Shown one piece after another: positions 51,783 through 61,116 of a stretch of 64,000 nucleotides of DNA. The notes under the pieces are model-generated. The model worked only from the letters and a program-made list of their open reading frames with translations, did not search any database and had not been told where the DNA came from. Positions within the stretch are counted from its first letter, which is position 1. Each line of letters opens with the position of its first letter. The stretch is from an uncultured Sulfitobacter sp. Lineage in GTDB: Bacteria > Pseudomonadota > Alphaproteobacteria > Rhodobacterales > Rhodobacteraceae. The stretch spans positions 1 to 64,000 of the forward strand of contig CAJXSZ010000017.1 in the NCBI GenBank assembly GCA_913060815.1, in the 5' to 3' direction. Position numbers and translations under genes: made by a program.

Positions 51783-51806
51783 CGCCCGGCGATTCGGGCG
51801 GTCTTT
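51783..51806 (+). terminator. Weak terminator-like hairpin after fdxA
   Basis: CGCCCG-GCGATT-CGGGCG is a 6-bp stem followed by GTCTTT, a poor T-tract. Confidence 0.4.
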
Positions 51807-52040
51807 GCCAAAACCTGCTTCGGGTCATAGCCCGTTGCATTTTGCGCGCCCTTTCGGGGGGGGTGTTTTTGTGGTATAGTGCCGTCAATGACATCAAATA
51901 TCACACATAAAGACGCCGCCCAGCCACGGCGCATCTAATCCATTCATTTAAGCGTCGAGATCGCGGGTATTAGCCCCGTGGTATTTGCGTGTGTTTCGCG
52001 TTGCCCCGTCAGGTGCCGCTGTATCAGGAGACCCAGAACT

Positions 52041-52556
52041 ATGAGTAAGTCGAAGAAGCTTGATTTTCGCCCCAATGAATTCGTCGTTTACCCCGCCCAC
52101 GGCGTAGGGCAAGTGGTGAGCGTTGAGGAGCAGGAAGTTGCAGGCATCACGCTCGAGCTGTTTGTGATTGCCTTCGAGAAGGACAAGATGACCCTGCGCG
52201 TGCCCACGCACAAAGCGACCGAGATCGGGATGCGTGCGCTGAGCTCACCCGACGTGATTGCCCATGCGATGAAGACGCTCAAGGGTAAGGCCAAGGTAAA
52301 GCGCGCCATGTGGTCGCGCCGCGCGCAGGAATACGAGCAAAAGATCAACTCGGGCGATCTGATCGCGATTGCCGAAGTGGTCCGTGACCTGCACCGCACT
52401 GATGACCAGCGTGAGCAGTCCTACTCCGAGCGCCAGCTGTATGAAGCTGCCCTTGAGCGGTTGACCCGCGAAGTTTCGGCCGTTGCAGGCGGGGACGAGG
52501 TAGGGGCCGCCAAGCAGATCGGTGATGTTCTTGAAAGCCGTGTCGCAGCGGCCTAA
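52041..52556 (+). CDS. CarD family transcriptional regulator (CdnL)
   Basis: CarD/CdnL binds the RNA polymerase beta subunit and stabilises open promoter complexes, notably at rRNA promoters. The 171-residue protein has the TRCF/CarD-type RNAP-interaction domain at the N-terminus (FRPNEFVVYPAHGVGQVVSVEEQEVAG, about 8-35) and a helical C-terminal DNA-binding part (ARDL...-like: VRDLHRTDDQREQSYSERQLYEAALERL). AGGAG lies before the ATG at 52041. A strong terminator follows. Confidence 0.93.
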   Translation: MSKSKKLDFRPNEFVVYPAHGVGQVVSVEEQEVAGITLELFVIAFEKDKMTLRVPTHKATEIGMRALSSPDVIAHAMKTLKGKAKVKRAMWSRRAQEYEQKINSGDLIAIAEVVRDLHRTDDQREQSYSERQLYEAALERLTREVSAVAGGDEVGAAKQIGDVLESRVAAA

Positions 52557-52577
52557 GCGACGGTTAAGCGAAGATTG

Positions 52578-52612
52578 AAAGCCGCGTCTGATCCTGTCAG
52601 GCGCGGCTTTTT
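52578..52612 (+). terminator. Intrinsic terminator after carD
   Basis: AAAGCCGCG/CGCGGCTTT (52578-52586 with 52602-52610) is a 9-bp stem followed by TT. It also overlaps the end of cobS on the opposite strand. Confidence 0.88.
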
Positions 52613-53363
52613 ACATCAAGGCCACGCAGGTGAGCAGAATTGAGATCTCGGAAATTTGTTGCGTCGCGCCGAGAACATCACCTGTTTGACCGCCGATTTT
52701 GCGCTTCGCCACGAAGGCGCAGATCGCACCAATGGCTCCCGCGACGAGCAGCGCGAAGAGCCCCGCCAAGCCAAGACACAACACCGCGAAGAGCGCACCA
52801 ATACCTACACCCAACAGCGTCACACCTCCCTCCGGCCGTCCCACACTATGAGACAGTCCGTCTTTGCGCGCATGTGCAAGCTTGTGCATGAGCACTGGCA
52901 TTGTGCTTCGCGAAAGAGCGGCTGCGGCAATGAGAGCGGCAGGCGCACTTTCCAACAGCACCGCGAAGGCGCTGACCTTGAGTGCGCAGACCAGCACAAG
53001 TGCCAGCACGCCATACGTCCCGATCTGGCTGTCGCGCATGATCTCGAGGCGGCGCTCGGGTGTGGTGCCGCCCCAAAAGCCGTCAAAGACATCGGCCAAC
53101 CCGTCCTCGTGCATCGCCCCTGTCACCGCAATCATCAGGGCGAGAGCGAGCAGGGCCGCGATCACTGCGGGGAGGCCAACGGTCAAAGCGATGCTGCCCG
53201 TCAGCGCGCCGAGCACACCGACAGTGGCTCCGATCACAGGATAGGCCCAAACTGCCCGCGGTCCTTGCGTGAAGGCCTCGCTTGGCAAATGCGGCAAAGG
53301 CAGGCGGGTCAATAGCACGGCAGCGAGCCAGAGTTGGCGCAAGGGGGCGTTTTTATCCATCAT
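52611..53363 (-). CDS. cobS: Adenosylcobinamide-GDP ribazoletransferase (cobalamin synthase)
   Basis: CobS (CobV in the aerobic naming) joins adenosylcobinamide-GDP to alpha-ribazole (phosphate) in the last membrane step of B12 assembly. The 250-residue protein is hydrophobic, with about 6-7 membrane segments and the motif AMHEDGLADVFDGFWGG (about 83-99), the family's acidic active site. The start at 53363 has an adjacent ATG at 53360. It diverges from cobT across about 77 bases, so the two genes can share a control region. Confidence 0.94.
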   Translation of the reverse strand: MMDKNAPLRQLWLAAVLLTRLPLPHLPSEAFTQGPRAVWAYPVIGATVGVLGALTGSIALTVGLPAVIAALLALALMIAVTGAMHEDGLADVFDGFWGGTTPERRLEIMRDSQIGTYGVLALVLVCALKVSAFAVLLESAPAALIAAAALSRSTMPVLMHKLAHARKDGLSHSVGRPEGGVTLLGVGIGALFAVLCLGLAGLFALLVAGAIGAICAFVAKRKIGGQTGDVLGATQQISEISILLTCVALM

Positions 53364-53440
53364 CAGGTCTTTTCGTCGCTTGTGGGCTGCGGTGCATTGG
53401 GTAAACAGGCTTAGTAGCGCTGGCAATGAAGGGTTTTGCA

Positions 53441-54451
53441 ATGACTGAATTTTCTGATCTGGACGGGTTTCGCGCCCTTCTCAACGATATGCCAGCGGCG
53501 GATGATATGGCGCGAACAGGTGCGGCTGAGCGCAATGGCCAGCTAACCAAACCGCCCGGTGCTTTGGGGCGGCTCGAAGATGTTGCGCAGTGGTACGCAG
53601 GCTGGCGCGGCGATGCGCGGCCCTTGGTGACAGCCCCTCAGATTATCGTATTTGCGGGCAACCACGGCGTGGCGGCGCAGGGTGTGTCTGCCTTCCCGCC
53701 CGAGGTGACCGAGCAGATGGTGCTGAATTTCGAGCATGGCGGTGCGGCGATCAATCAGCTGGCGCGTGCGGCGAGCGCTTCGCTCAATGTGCACGCGCTG
53801 GATCTCGAGCGGCCCACAGAGGATTTCACCCGAAGGCCTGCCATGTCAGAGGAAGACGTCACGCGCGCGCTCGCGGTTGGTTGGGACGCTGTCGATGCAG
53901 ATGCAGACCTGCTCGTGGTGGGGGAGATGGGCATTGGCAATACGACCCCTGCGGCAGCCTTGGCAGCGGCGCTGGTTGGGGGCGACGCCGCAGATTGGAC
54001 AGGGCGCGGCACGGGCGTGGATGATGCAGGTCTCGAGATCAAAACCCGCGTGGTTGCCGAAGGGCTGGCGCTGCACAAGGGGCAGGGTGACGGCCTTGAG
54101 ACGCTGCGCCGTCTGGGTGGGCGTGAACTGGCCGCAATGGCGGGCGCTATTGCCCGTGCGCGCAGCCTGCGCATCCCCGTGATCCTTGACGGGTTCATCT
54201 GTACCGCCGCAGCCGCCTGTCTGGCGCACACAGCCGCGGGCGCGCTGGATCATTGTATTGCAGGACATATGAGCGGCGAGGGCGCGCATGGACGCTTGCT
54301 GGCCGCTCTGGACAAAGAGCCTCTGCTCGCCCTCGGTATGCGCTTGGGCGAGGCATCGGGCGGTGCATTGGCGATCCAGATCGTGAAAGCCGCGCTTGAG
54401 TGCCACAGCGGCATGGCGACCTTTGCGGAAGCTGGCGTAAGCGGCGGCTAG
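53441..54451 (+). CDS. cobT: Nicotinate-nucleotide:dimethylbenzimidazole phosphoribosyltransferase
   Basis: The enzyme makes alpha-ribazole phosphate, the lower ligand of B12. The 336-residue protein has [23 protein letters not shown], the central [12 protein letters not shown] and the C-terminal LGEASGG with the catalytic Glu (Glu304). AAGGG lies 7 bases before the ATG at 53441; an upstream in-frame ATG at 53426 would overlap this site. It is next to the divergent cobS. Confidence 0.95.
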   Translation: MTEFSDLDGFRALLNDMPAADDMARTGAAERNGQLTKPPGALGRLEDVAQWYAGWRGDARPLVTAPQIIVFAGNHGVAAQGVSAFPPEVTEQMVLNFEHGGAAINQLARAASASLNVHALDLERPTEDFTRRPAMSEEDVTRALAVGWDAVDADADLLVVGEMGIGNTTPAAALAAALVGGDAADWTGRGTGVDDAGLEIKTRVVAEGLALHKGQGDGLETLRRLGGRELAAMAGAIARARSLRIPVILDGFICTAAAACLAHTAAGALDHCIAGHMSGEGAHGRLLAALDKEPLLALGMRLGEASGGALAIQIVKAALECHSGMATFAEAGVSGG

Positions 54452-56355
54452 GCGCGTTTCTCCTCTTCCTCGGCGACGCGGTTGAGGAAGGCTGTCTCGA
54501 GGTCTTTCTCGAGCTCTTTGGCGCGGGCCACGTATTCGGCGTTCTTGGAGGGCTCCATGTCCTGCCGCCACAGGGGGGCCAGTTCGCGCACTGATTTGCG
54601 GTCATGGTGGTAGAAAAGACGTTGTGCCTCCGCAGCCTCGTACTCCGACAGGCCCAATTTTTCGAGCGCAAAGCGCCCAGCACGCAAGGAGCTGTCGAAC
54701 ATCTCGCGTACAATATCATCGGCGCCAGCCTGATAGAGGTGATAGACATCGGCACGGTCATAGGCGCGGGCCACGATATGCAGGTCGGGTCGCTGCGCGC
54801 GGGCATATTTGACCAACGCACGGGCTGATTGGCGGTTATCGAGCGCCACCACCAGCACGCGTGCATCGGCCAGCCCCGCTTTGCGCAGAACATCGGCGCG
54901 GGTCGGATCGCCCAGAAATGCCTTAAAGCCAAAGCGACGCATCACGGCGATGGTATTGGGATTGTGGTCCAGCACGACAGTCTCGAACCCTGACGCTTGA
55001 ATAAGGCGGTTCACCACCTGTCCGAAGCGTCCCACGCCGGCGATAATGACGGGGCCTTCCTCGTCGATCTCGTCGTCGGGGGGGCGGATATGGGCATCTG
55101 CGCTGCGCTTCGAGATGAAATCATACAGTATAAACAGCAGCGGCGTGATCAGCATCGTGAGCGCAATCACCAGCAGGAGTGTCTCGGCCACATCGTCTGG
55201 CATGACATTGGTGGTCACCGAAAAGCTCACCAGCACAAAGCCGAATTCGCCCGCCTGTGCCAGCCCAAGGGCAAAGAGCCATTTGTCACGGCCGCGCAGC
55301 TTGAACATGTGGCCCAGCACAAAGAGGATCGCCCCTTTGACCAGAATGACCAATAGAGCCATGCCGAGGATGATGACAAAGTCCGAGGCCAGCAGCGTAA
55401 AGTTAATTCCCGCACCTACAGTGATAAAGAACAGCCCAAGCAGCAGCCCTTTGAACGGCTCGAGGTCGGTCTCAAGCTCGTGGCGGAATTCGGAGCTGGC
55501 CAGAACTACGCCCGCAAGGAACGCGCCAAGGGCGGGAGACAGGCCGACGAGGATCATCAGAAAGGAGATGCCAACCACGATCAGCAGCGCCAGCGCGGTG
55601 TACATCTCGCGCAGTTTGGCAGAGTGGATATAACGGAAAACAGGGCGCGTGAAGAAGACGCCCGTGATAATGATACCAGCAATGGCCCCGATGGTGACAA
55701 GGGTCACACCCCACGCGGGTAAGCTGTCGATAAAGTTGAAGGCCGCATCGACCTGAGAGCTGCCGTGACCTGCGCCATGGGCGGCATCAACTTCAGGGTC
55801 CACCGTGATCGAGCCGTCGCTGGTCACAATCGCATCGGGCAGGGTAACAGCGATAAGCGGCAGGAAGGCCAGCATCGGAATGACGGCGATATCCTGCGCC
55901 AAGAGAACCGAAAAGACCGAGCGCCCACCCGCGGTTTGCATCAGCCCTTTCTCGGTCAGTGTTTGCAGCACAATCGCGGTCGAGCTGAGCGAGAGCGCAA
56001 GGCCGATGGCAAGCGCGACACCCCAAGACTGATCATAGGCCATGGCTATGCCCATCAGCGCAAGCGTGCTCAGCACCACCTGCAACCCGCCAAGGCCCAG
56101 CAGCTTATGGCGCATATCCCAAAGAGCGCGCGGCTCAAGCTCCAGACCGATGAGGAACAGCATCATCACCACCCCGAACTCGGCGAAATGCTGGAGGTCT
56201 TTTGTCTCGGCCCCCACAAGGCCGAGCACGGGTCCAATCAGGATGCCGGCGGCCAGATACCCCAGCACGGAACCAAGCCCGAGGCGTGCGGCGATGGGCA
56301 CCGCGATCACGGCAGCGGCAAGATAGATAGAGGCCTGAAACAGAAAACCTTCCAT
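54448..56355 (-). CDS. KefB/CPA2-type monovalent cation:proton antiporter
   Basis: The 635-residue protein has an N-terminal membrane domain of about 12 helices (Na+/H+ exchanger fold, with ...[11 protein letters not shown]... and [12 protein letters not shown]) and a C-terminal TrkA-N/RCK nucleotide-binding domain ([21 protein letters not shown], about 428-545), as in glutathione-gated KefB/KefC. It exports K+ or Na+ against protons at the inner membrane. Its stop overlaps cobT by 4 bases. It runs on the same strand as the Lrp gene, 9 bases after it. Confidence 0.92.
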   Translation of the reverse strand: MEGFLFQASIYLAAAVIAVPIAARLGLGSVLGYLAAGILIGPVLGLVGAETKDLQHFAEFGVVMMLFLIGLELEPRALWDMRHKLLGLGGLQVVLSTLALMGIAMAYDQSWGVALAIGLALSLSSTAIVLQTLTEKGLMQTAGGRSVFSVLLAQDIAVIPMLAFLPLIAVTLPDAIVTSDGSITVDPEVDAAHGAGHGSSQVDAAFNFIDSLPAWGVTLVTIGAIAGIIITGVFFTRPVFRYIHSAKLREMYTALALLIVVGISFLMILVGLSPALGAFLAGVVLASSEFRHELETDLEPFKGLLLGLFFITVGAGINFTLLASDFVIILGMALLVILVKGAILFVLGHMFKLRGRDKWLFALGLAQAGEFGFVLVSFSVTTNVMPDDVAETLLLVIALTMLITPLLFILYDFISKRSADAHIRPPDDEIDEEGPVIIAGVGRFGQVVNRLIQASGFETVVLDHNPNTIAVMRRFGFKAFLGDPTRADVLRKAGLADARVLVVALDNRQSARALVKYARAQRPDLHIVARAYDRADVYHLYQAGADDIVREMFDSSLRAGRFALEKLGLSEYEAAEAQRLFYHHDRKSVRELAPLWRQDMEPSKNAEYVARAKELEKDLETAFLNRVAEEEEKRA

Positions 56356-56364
56356 GGGGGTCCT

Positions 56365-56820
56365 TTAGGTGGGCAGGGGACCGTCACGCTTAAGCTGGTC
56401 CATGACAATCTGGCTATGCACGCGGGCAACGGCCTGATGGGGCAGCAGCACCTCGTGAATCAGCCGGTTCAAGGCGGGTAGGTCTTCACAGTAGACCCGC
56501 AGTAGGTAATCCGCATCCCCCGTCATGGTCCACGCGCTCACAATTTCGGCACGATTGGCGATCAGTCGCGCAAAGCTTGCAGAATGTTCTGGCCCGTGGG
56601 TGCCGAGGTGGACTTGCACGAACCCCTGCACGGCCAGCCCGAGACTGCGCGGGTCAAGACGCGCGGTGTAATTGCGGATGACGCCCGTTGCTTCAAGCTT
56701 TTGTCGACGGCGGCCCACTTGGGAGGCCGAGAGGTTGAGCGTCTCGGCCAGTTGGTGGGCGGTCAGATGCGCGTCCTGTTGCAGGGCGTCGAGCAGGCGT
56801 TTGTCGATTTCATCCAGCAT
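56365..56820 (-). CDS. Lrp/AsnC family transcriptional regulator
   Basis: The 151-residue protein has the N-terminal HTH (IDKRLLDALQQDAHLTAHQLAETLNLSASQVGRRRQKLEATGVI, about 4-48) and the RAM effector domain (about 65-145). It is divergent from hppD across 137 bases, the arrangement of local Lrp-type regulators, so control of hppD by tyrosine or phenylalanine is likely. The antiporter gene follows on the same strand. Confidence 0.92.
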   Translation of the reverse strand: MLDEIDKRLLDALQQDAHLTAHQLAETLNLSASQVGRRRQKLEATGVIRNYTARLDPRSLGLAVQGFVQVHLGTHGPEHSASFARLIANRAEIVSAWTMTGDADYLLRVYCEDLPALNRLIHEVLLPHQAVARVHSQIVMDQLKRDGPLPT

Positions 56821-56957
56821 CGTGCGGACCTTCTACGATTTATGGTGATACTATGCGCGAAGTGCGCGCAATTGGCCAGCATTGTAGCTAATTATGCGCA
56901 AATTCCGTATCAGATCAGCGGTATGATGCGGAGAATTTAACACTTAGGAGCGTACCC
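56821..56957. promoter_or_regulatory. Lrp-hppD divergent control region
   Basis: The 137 bases between the divergent starts are AT-richer, with a possible imperfect inverted repeat: AAATTCCG (56899-56906) and CGGAGAATTT (near 56930-56939). Lrp-type regulators bind such degenerate sites. No exact operator can be fixed by eye. Confidence 0.4.
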
Positions 56958-58052
56958 ATGGGGCCTTTCCCGCACGATGCACCGAAATCTGTCATTTCAC
57001 CGGAGAACCCCGCAGGGACGGACGGGTTTGAATTTGTCGAATATGCTTCCCCGAACCCTGACGAGCTGCGCGAAGTGTTCACCAAGATGGGCTATACCCA
57101 TGTGGCCAATCACAAGACGAAACAGATCGAGCTTTGGCAGCAGGGCGATATCACCTACGTTCTGAACTATGATCCCGACAGCTTTGCCGCGGGGTTTGTG
57201 GAATTGCATGGACCTTGCGCGCCCTCGATGGGGTGGCGCGTCGTGGATGCGCAGAAGGCGCTTGCCCATGCTGTGGCGCAGGGCGCCGAGGAATACACGG
57301 GCGATGGCAAAGTGCTGGATGTGCCTGCGATTATGGGGATCGGCGGATCGCTGCTGTATTTCGTGGATCAATATTACGATACCTCACCCTATAACTGGGA
57401 ATACGACTGGATCGCGCAGTCCAAGCCCGAGGGGGTGGGGTTCTACTACCTCGATCACCTGACGCATAACGTGTTCAAAGGGAACATGGACAAGTGGTTC
57501 AAGTTCTATGGCGACTTGTTCAACTTCCGCGAAATCCGCTTCTTCGACATTGAGGGAAAGTTTACGGGGCTGTTCAGCCGCGCGCTGACGTCGCCTTGTG
57601 GGCGCATCCGCATTCCGCTCAATGAAGACCGTGGCGAGACGGGGCAGATTGTAGCGTACCTCAAGAAGTACAACGGCGAAGGCATCCAGCATATCGCCGT
57701 GGGCGCGCGCAATGTCTATGACGCGACCGATGCGATTGCCGAGAATGGTCTGCGCTTTATGCCGCCGCCGCCTGATGCGTATTACGATCTGAGCAAGACC
57801 CGTGTGGTGGGGCATGAAGAGCCCATCGAGCGGATGAAAAAGCACGGCATCCTGATCGACGGCGAAGGCGTGGTGGACGGCGGCGAGACTCGCATTCTCT
57901 TGCAGATTTTCTCGAAGACCGTGATCGGGCCGATCTTTTTCGAGTTTATCGAGCGCAAGGGCGACGACGGGTTCGGCGAGGGCAATTTCAAAGCGCTGTT
58001 TGAAAGCATCGAGCAGGAGCAGATCGACAGCGGCGAGCTGGTTGCTGACTAA
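56958..58052 (+). CDS. hppD: 4-hydroxyphenylpyruvate dioxygenase
   Basis: The iron enzyme converts 4-hydroxyphenylpyruvate to homogentisate in tyrosine catabolism. The 364-residue protein has the facial-triad pattern: His in LDHLTHNV, His in GIQHIAVG and Glu in FFEFIERKG, plus the C-terminal GFGEGNFKALFESIE helix that shields the site. It is complete. The Lrp regulator is divergent. Homogentisate dioxygenase genes are not in the window. A strong terminator follows. Confidence 0.95.
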   Translation: MGPFPHDAPKSVISPENPAGTDGFEFVEYASPNPDELREVFTKMGYTHVANHKTKQIELWQQGDITYVLNYDPDSFAAGFVELHGPCAPSMGWRVVDAQKALAHAVAQGAEEYTGDGKVLDVPAIMGIGGSLLYFVDQYYDTSPYNWEYDWIAQSKPEGVGFYYLDHLTHNVFKGNMDKWFKFYGDLFNFREIRFFDIEGKFTGLFSRALTSPCGRIRIPLNEDRGETGQIVAYLKKYNGEGIQHIAVGARNVYDATDAIAENGLRFMPPPPDAYYDLSKTRVVGHEEPIERMKKHGILIDGEGVVDGGETRILLQIFSKTVIGPIFFEFIERKGDDGFGEGNFKALFESIEQEQIDSGELVAD

Positions 58053-58087
58053 CAGCCGCAATTCTTTGCAATAGCTTGATTCAAAGG

Positions 58088-58118
58088 TGCGCGGAGCTTT
58101 GCTCCGCGCATATTTTTT
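58088..58118 (+). terminator. Intrinsic terminator after hppD
   Basis: TGCGCGGAGC/GCTCCGCGCA (58088-58097 with 58101-58110), a perfect 10-bp stem with loop TTT, is followed by TATTTTTTAT. Confidence 0.93.
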
Positions 58119-58174
58119 ATTTGGAAGCGCTCAGGTTCGCGGTTGGCTCGAAGGAATAGGCAGGCATACGTGCC

Positions 58175-60964
58175 TTACGGCATCTTGAGGACCACGTTGC
58201 GGCTCCCCTTCTTATAGCGCAGTTCCGAGTTACTGATGGCCGCGACGCGGCCGCCATCAATGCGGTCGCCGACTTTGACCTTCTGGTAGCGCCCGTTGGC
58301 CAAGCGGACCAGCGCGCGGCGGCTGGAGGGTTTGCCATACACTCCGATCAGATTGACGCGGCGCAGGTTGATTGCATTCTTGACCGTTGCACTGCGGGAT
58401 ACGGATGCTTTCGAGGGGACTTTCGGCGTGACGGTACGCGGAGCCACGGTACGGGCTGCGGCAACGCGGGTTTCCTCTCGTGGGGCGGCGCGTTGGGCGC
58501 GTTTCACGATGCGATTAAAGTCACGCGGACGCACGTCGGGGCGAATGGATTTCTGCGTGGCAAGGCGGGTTGCGTTCTGTATAGCAGGGGCCACTGCTGC
58601 AACGGCGGGCTGAGGCACTGCTGCGGAGGCGGCCGCGGCAAGCTGTGCGGCAGCAGCGGCAGCGGCGGCGTTCGCCTCTTCTTCTTGTTCTGCTGCCTGT
58701 GCGTCTTCTTGCTGTTTGCGGGCGCGATCCTGAATGGAGGAGGGACGCAAGCTGGGGCGATAGACGGCAAGCTCGCTACGCGTAACGCCGCCCAGCTGTG
58801 CACGCTCGGTCTTTTCAGCCAGGCCGAGCGGGCGGTTTTGCGGGCGAAAAGCCGCAAGAGCGGACACAACGGGGGCGGTCTCTGTTTGTGGGGTGGCAAA
58901 GCGGGTCAGGTCTTGCGGTGGTTTTAAAGGTGGGCTTGCCGCGATCAGAGTGTAGCCGTCGGGTGTGACAACTCCCTCGGCGGATGGAACGATCAGGCCG
59001 TTTGCATCCCGCTGGGTCGTCTGGCCGAAGGGCGGAGGGGACACAACGGCGGCTAGCTGCACATCTGTATCGAATTGTTGGGGTGCAGGCAAAGCAAGTG
59101 CGTCTGCGGCAGTGCTTACAGGATCGATGCCCGTGCGGAAAACAGGTTCCGCTGGTGTGTCTGGCGCAGCAAGCGGTGTTTCGGGGGCCAAGGGCCAAAT
59201 ACCCGTCACGGCATAGCGTGCTGCGGCCTCTGCTTCGGTGATAACGGGCACTTGAGGCTCAAGCCGCGTGTCTTGCAGCGCGTCGAGAACGGCGGTGTCT
59301 TCTGCAGACAGAACTGGGTCGAGTGCGGCGACTTGTACGTCTTCCTCCGTAGATGTCTGCTCGGGGTCGATCCCGTCAGGGGTGCGAATGACTTCTGGAT
59401 CAATCTGGTTCTCAGGCGCGGAGGCCGTCACGCGCCCTTTGTCATCCTTGAGCAACCCCGCGATGCCCTCATCCAGAAACACGGCTGCCCAAGCTGCGAC
59501 ACCCGCAAGGAACACCAGCAGGATGACGGTCATGATGAGGCCGAGGAAACGAGGTTTGCCGCCAACGTTCTGGGAGCGCGCGCCGAAGACCGTCATCCGT
59601 TCCGCTTCGCTGCCCGTGGAAGGGACGGCCACAGCAGGGGCCGCAATTGGTGCGGCAGCGCCTGTGCGCGGTTTGCGGCGGCTCATAAATTCGCTCTTGA
59701 TGCGCCGCGAGGCGGCGACGAGTCCGGGCGCGAATGCAGTGCTCTCCTCAGCGGGGGCTTCATCCGCGACCATCGGTGCTGGCGCGGGTTTGCTCAGGGA
59801 GCTGCTGTCGGGAGAAAGCGGTGCAACAGCAATGCGGCGCGCGCCGCCGACAGGTTTCGAAGCACCAGCCGCTCCTGCATCCTTGCGGCGGCTTGAGAAC
59901 CCTGTGGGTGCTGCAACTTTTGGCGGGTCCGCTGGAGGTAACGGCGCTACACGAGCAGCTTTGTCGACAGATGCGCCTGTGGCAGCAGCAGCGGCGCTGA
60001 GTGCGGCCTTGGCTGTGTCGGGTTGTGGCGCCTTATCTGCTGGCGCTGGTGTGTCGGCGGCTGGCGCGGCAGAGGCCTTGGGCGTTTGCGGAGCTTCGAC
60101 GGCAGGTGCCGCCTCTGGCTTTTGAGTTTTTGCAGTCGGCTCGACCGCAGGCTCATCGGCTTTGATGCTCTCTTCCAGCTTGGCGCTTTTCGACGCAGTC
60201 GGCGTTAGATCAAGCTCGGGCTGACCTTCGTCTTCAGCCGTCTCGGCTTCGGCTGGTGCAGGAGGTGTCTCGGCTACCGCTTCAACAGGTGCGTCGGCTT
60301 TTGCCGGGGCTGGCGTCTCGGTCTCAACCTCAGGTTTGGCCTCCACTTCAGCTTCGCGAGCATCGGAGATCGGCGGTGTAGGCTCAGCAACGAGGTCTTC
60401 GACAACAGGCTGTGCAATGGCCCCGACGATGACCACCGCAATGCCATCAGGCTCGACCTGCTCACCCGCATCAAGCAGTTTTGCAGACTCGACCGTTGGA
60501 CCAAAGAACGGCTCTCCCAGATAGGGGGCGTCATCGGGCACGGCAACAAAACTGACGGGATGGAAGCGGTGCTCTGTGGCAAAGGCTTCGGCCTCGGCGA
60601 GGGTTTCTTTTGCCACCGCAGCCACATGGGTCTGCTGGCCGTCCATGCTGATGTCATAGGACAGATCGGAGACCTCATAGGGGGTCGCGCTTTCCAGCGC
60701 TGCCTCAGCCTCTTTACGCCGCGCGGCGTCCGACAGGCCAGCCGTCTCAATCGTGAGATACTTGATCTGGCTTGCGGGAATAATCAGCTTGGTCCGCACG
60801 CCACCTGGCTCAAGGCTCGCGGCGGTTTTGCGCAACATCGCAAGCTCTGCGCCCAGATCATCAGCGGTGACCGCGACTTCGCCGACCTCACGCCAACCGC
60901 CCGCAGCGCGGTGCAGCAGTTTTATGCCATCGAAGGACAGGGATAGGGCAAAATTTGGCTTCAT
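58175..60964 (-). CDS. Large Ala/Pro-rich membrane protein with PilM/GspL-like and PilP/GspC-like ends
   Basis: The 929-residue protein has an N-terminal domain (1-150) like the cytoplasmic part of GspL or PilM: NFALSLSFDGIKLLHRAAGGW..., TPYEVSDLSYDI and ESATPYEV. A long low-complexity Ala/Pro/Glu-rich linker (about 180-460) follows, then one transmembrane helix (about 473-500), another acidic/Ala-rich stretch and a C-terminal ~70-residue module (AINLRRVNLIGVYGKPSSRRALVRLANGRYQKVKVGDRIDGGRVAAISNSELRYKKGSRNVVLKMP) like the PilP/GspC homology region. The start at 60964 is where similarity begins; no type II or IV machinery is nearby. Function is uncertain. Confidence 0.78.
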   Translation of the reverse strand: MKPNFALSLSFDGIKLLHRAAGGWREVGEVAVTADDLGAELAMLRKTAASLEPGGVRTKLIIPASQIKYLTIETAGLSDAARRKEAEAALESATPYEVSDLSYDISMDGQQTHVAAVAKETLAEAEAFATEHRFHPVSFVAVPDDAPYLGEPFFGPTVESAKLLDAGEQVEPDGIAVVIVGAIAQPVVEDLVAEPTPPISDAREAEVEAKPEVETETPAPAKADAPVEAVAETPPAPAEAETAEDEGQPELDLTPTASKSAKLEESIKADEPAVEPTAKTQKPEAAPAVEAPQTPKASAAPAADTPAPADKAPQPDTAKAALSAAAAATGASVDKAARVAPLPPADPPKVAAPTGFSSRRKDAGAAGASKPVGGARRIAVAPLSPDSSSLSKPAPAPMVADEAPAEESTAFAPGLVAASRRIKSEFMSRRKPRTGAAAPIAAPAVAVPSTGSEAERMTVFGARSQNVGGKPRFLGLIMTVILLVFLAGVAAWAAVFLDEGIAGLLKDDKGRVTASAPENQIDPEVIRTPDGIDPEQTSTEEDVQVAALDPVLSAEDTAVLDALQDTRLEPQVPVITEAEAAARYAVTGIWPLAPETPLAAPDTPAEPVFRTGIDPVSTAADALALPAPQQFDTDVQLAAVVSPPPFGQTTQRDANGLIVPSAEGVVTPDGYTLIAASPPLKPPQDLTRFATPQTETAPVVSALAAFRPQNRPLGLAEKTERAQLGGVTRSELAVYRPSLRPSSIQDRARKQQEDAQAAEQEEEANAAAAAAAAQLAAAASAAVPQPAVAAVAPAIQNATRLATQKSIRPDVRPRDFNRIVKRAQRAAPREETRVAAARTVAPRTVTPKVPSKASVSRSATVKNAINLRRVNLIGVYGKPSSRRALVRLANGRYQKVKVGDRIDGGRVAAISNSELRYKKGSRNVVLKMP

Positions 60965-61116
60965 GGGGCGCACTTTATCACGAGGCTGGATAACCAACAA
61001 CTTAGTTAAAACATAGATTAACGCACAGTTGTTCACATGAAAAGGCAGGCAGCCTCGCATCGGCGGAGGGCCGCAGAGTGCCCCGCGCAGAGGCCATACC
61101 TGCGCGGGGCGGGGTC

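Noticed and set aside
53364-53440. Looked for a cobalamin riboswitch between cobS and cobT.
   Set aside because: The gap is only about 77 bases and lacks the B12-box.
61006-61021. TTAA...TTAA upstream of the large secretion-like gene looked like a CtrA box.
   Set aside because: The spacer is 8 bases, not the required 7.
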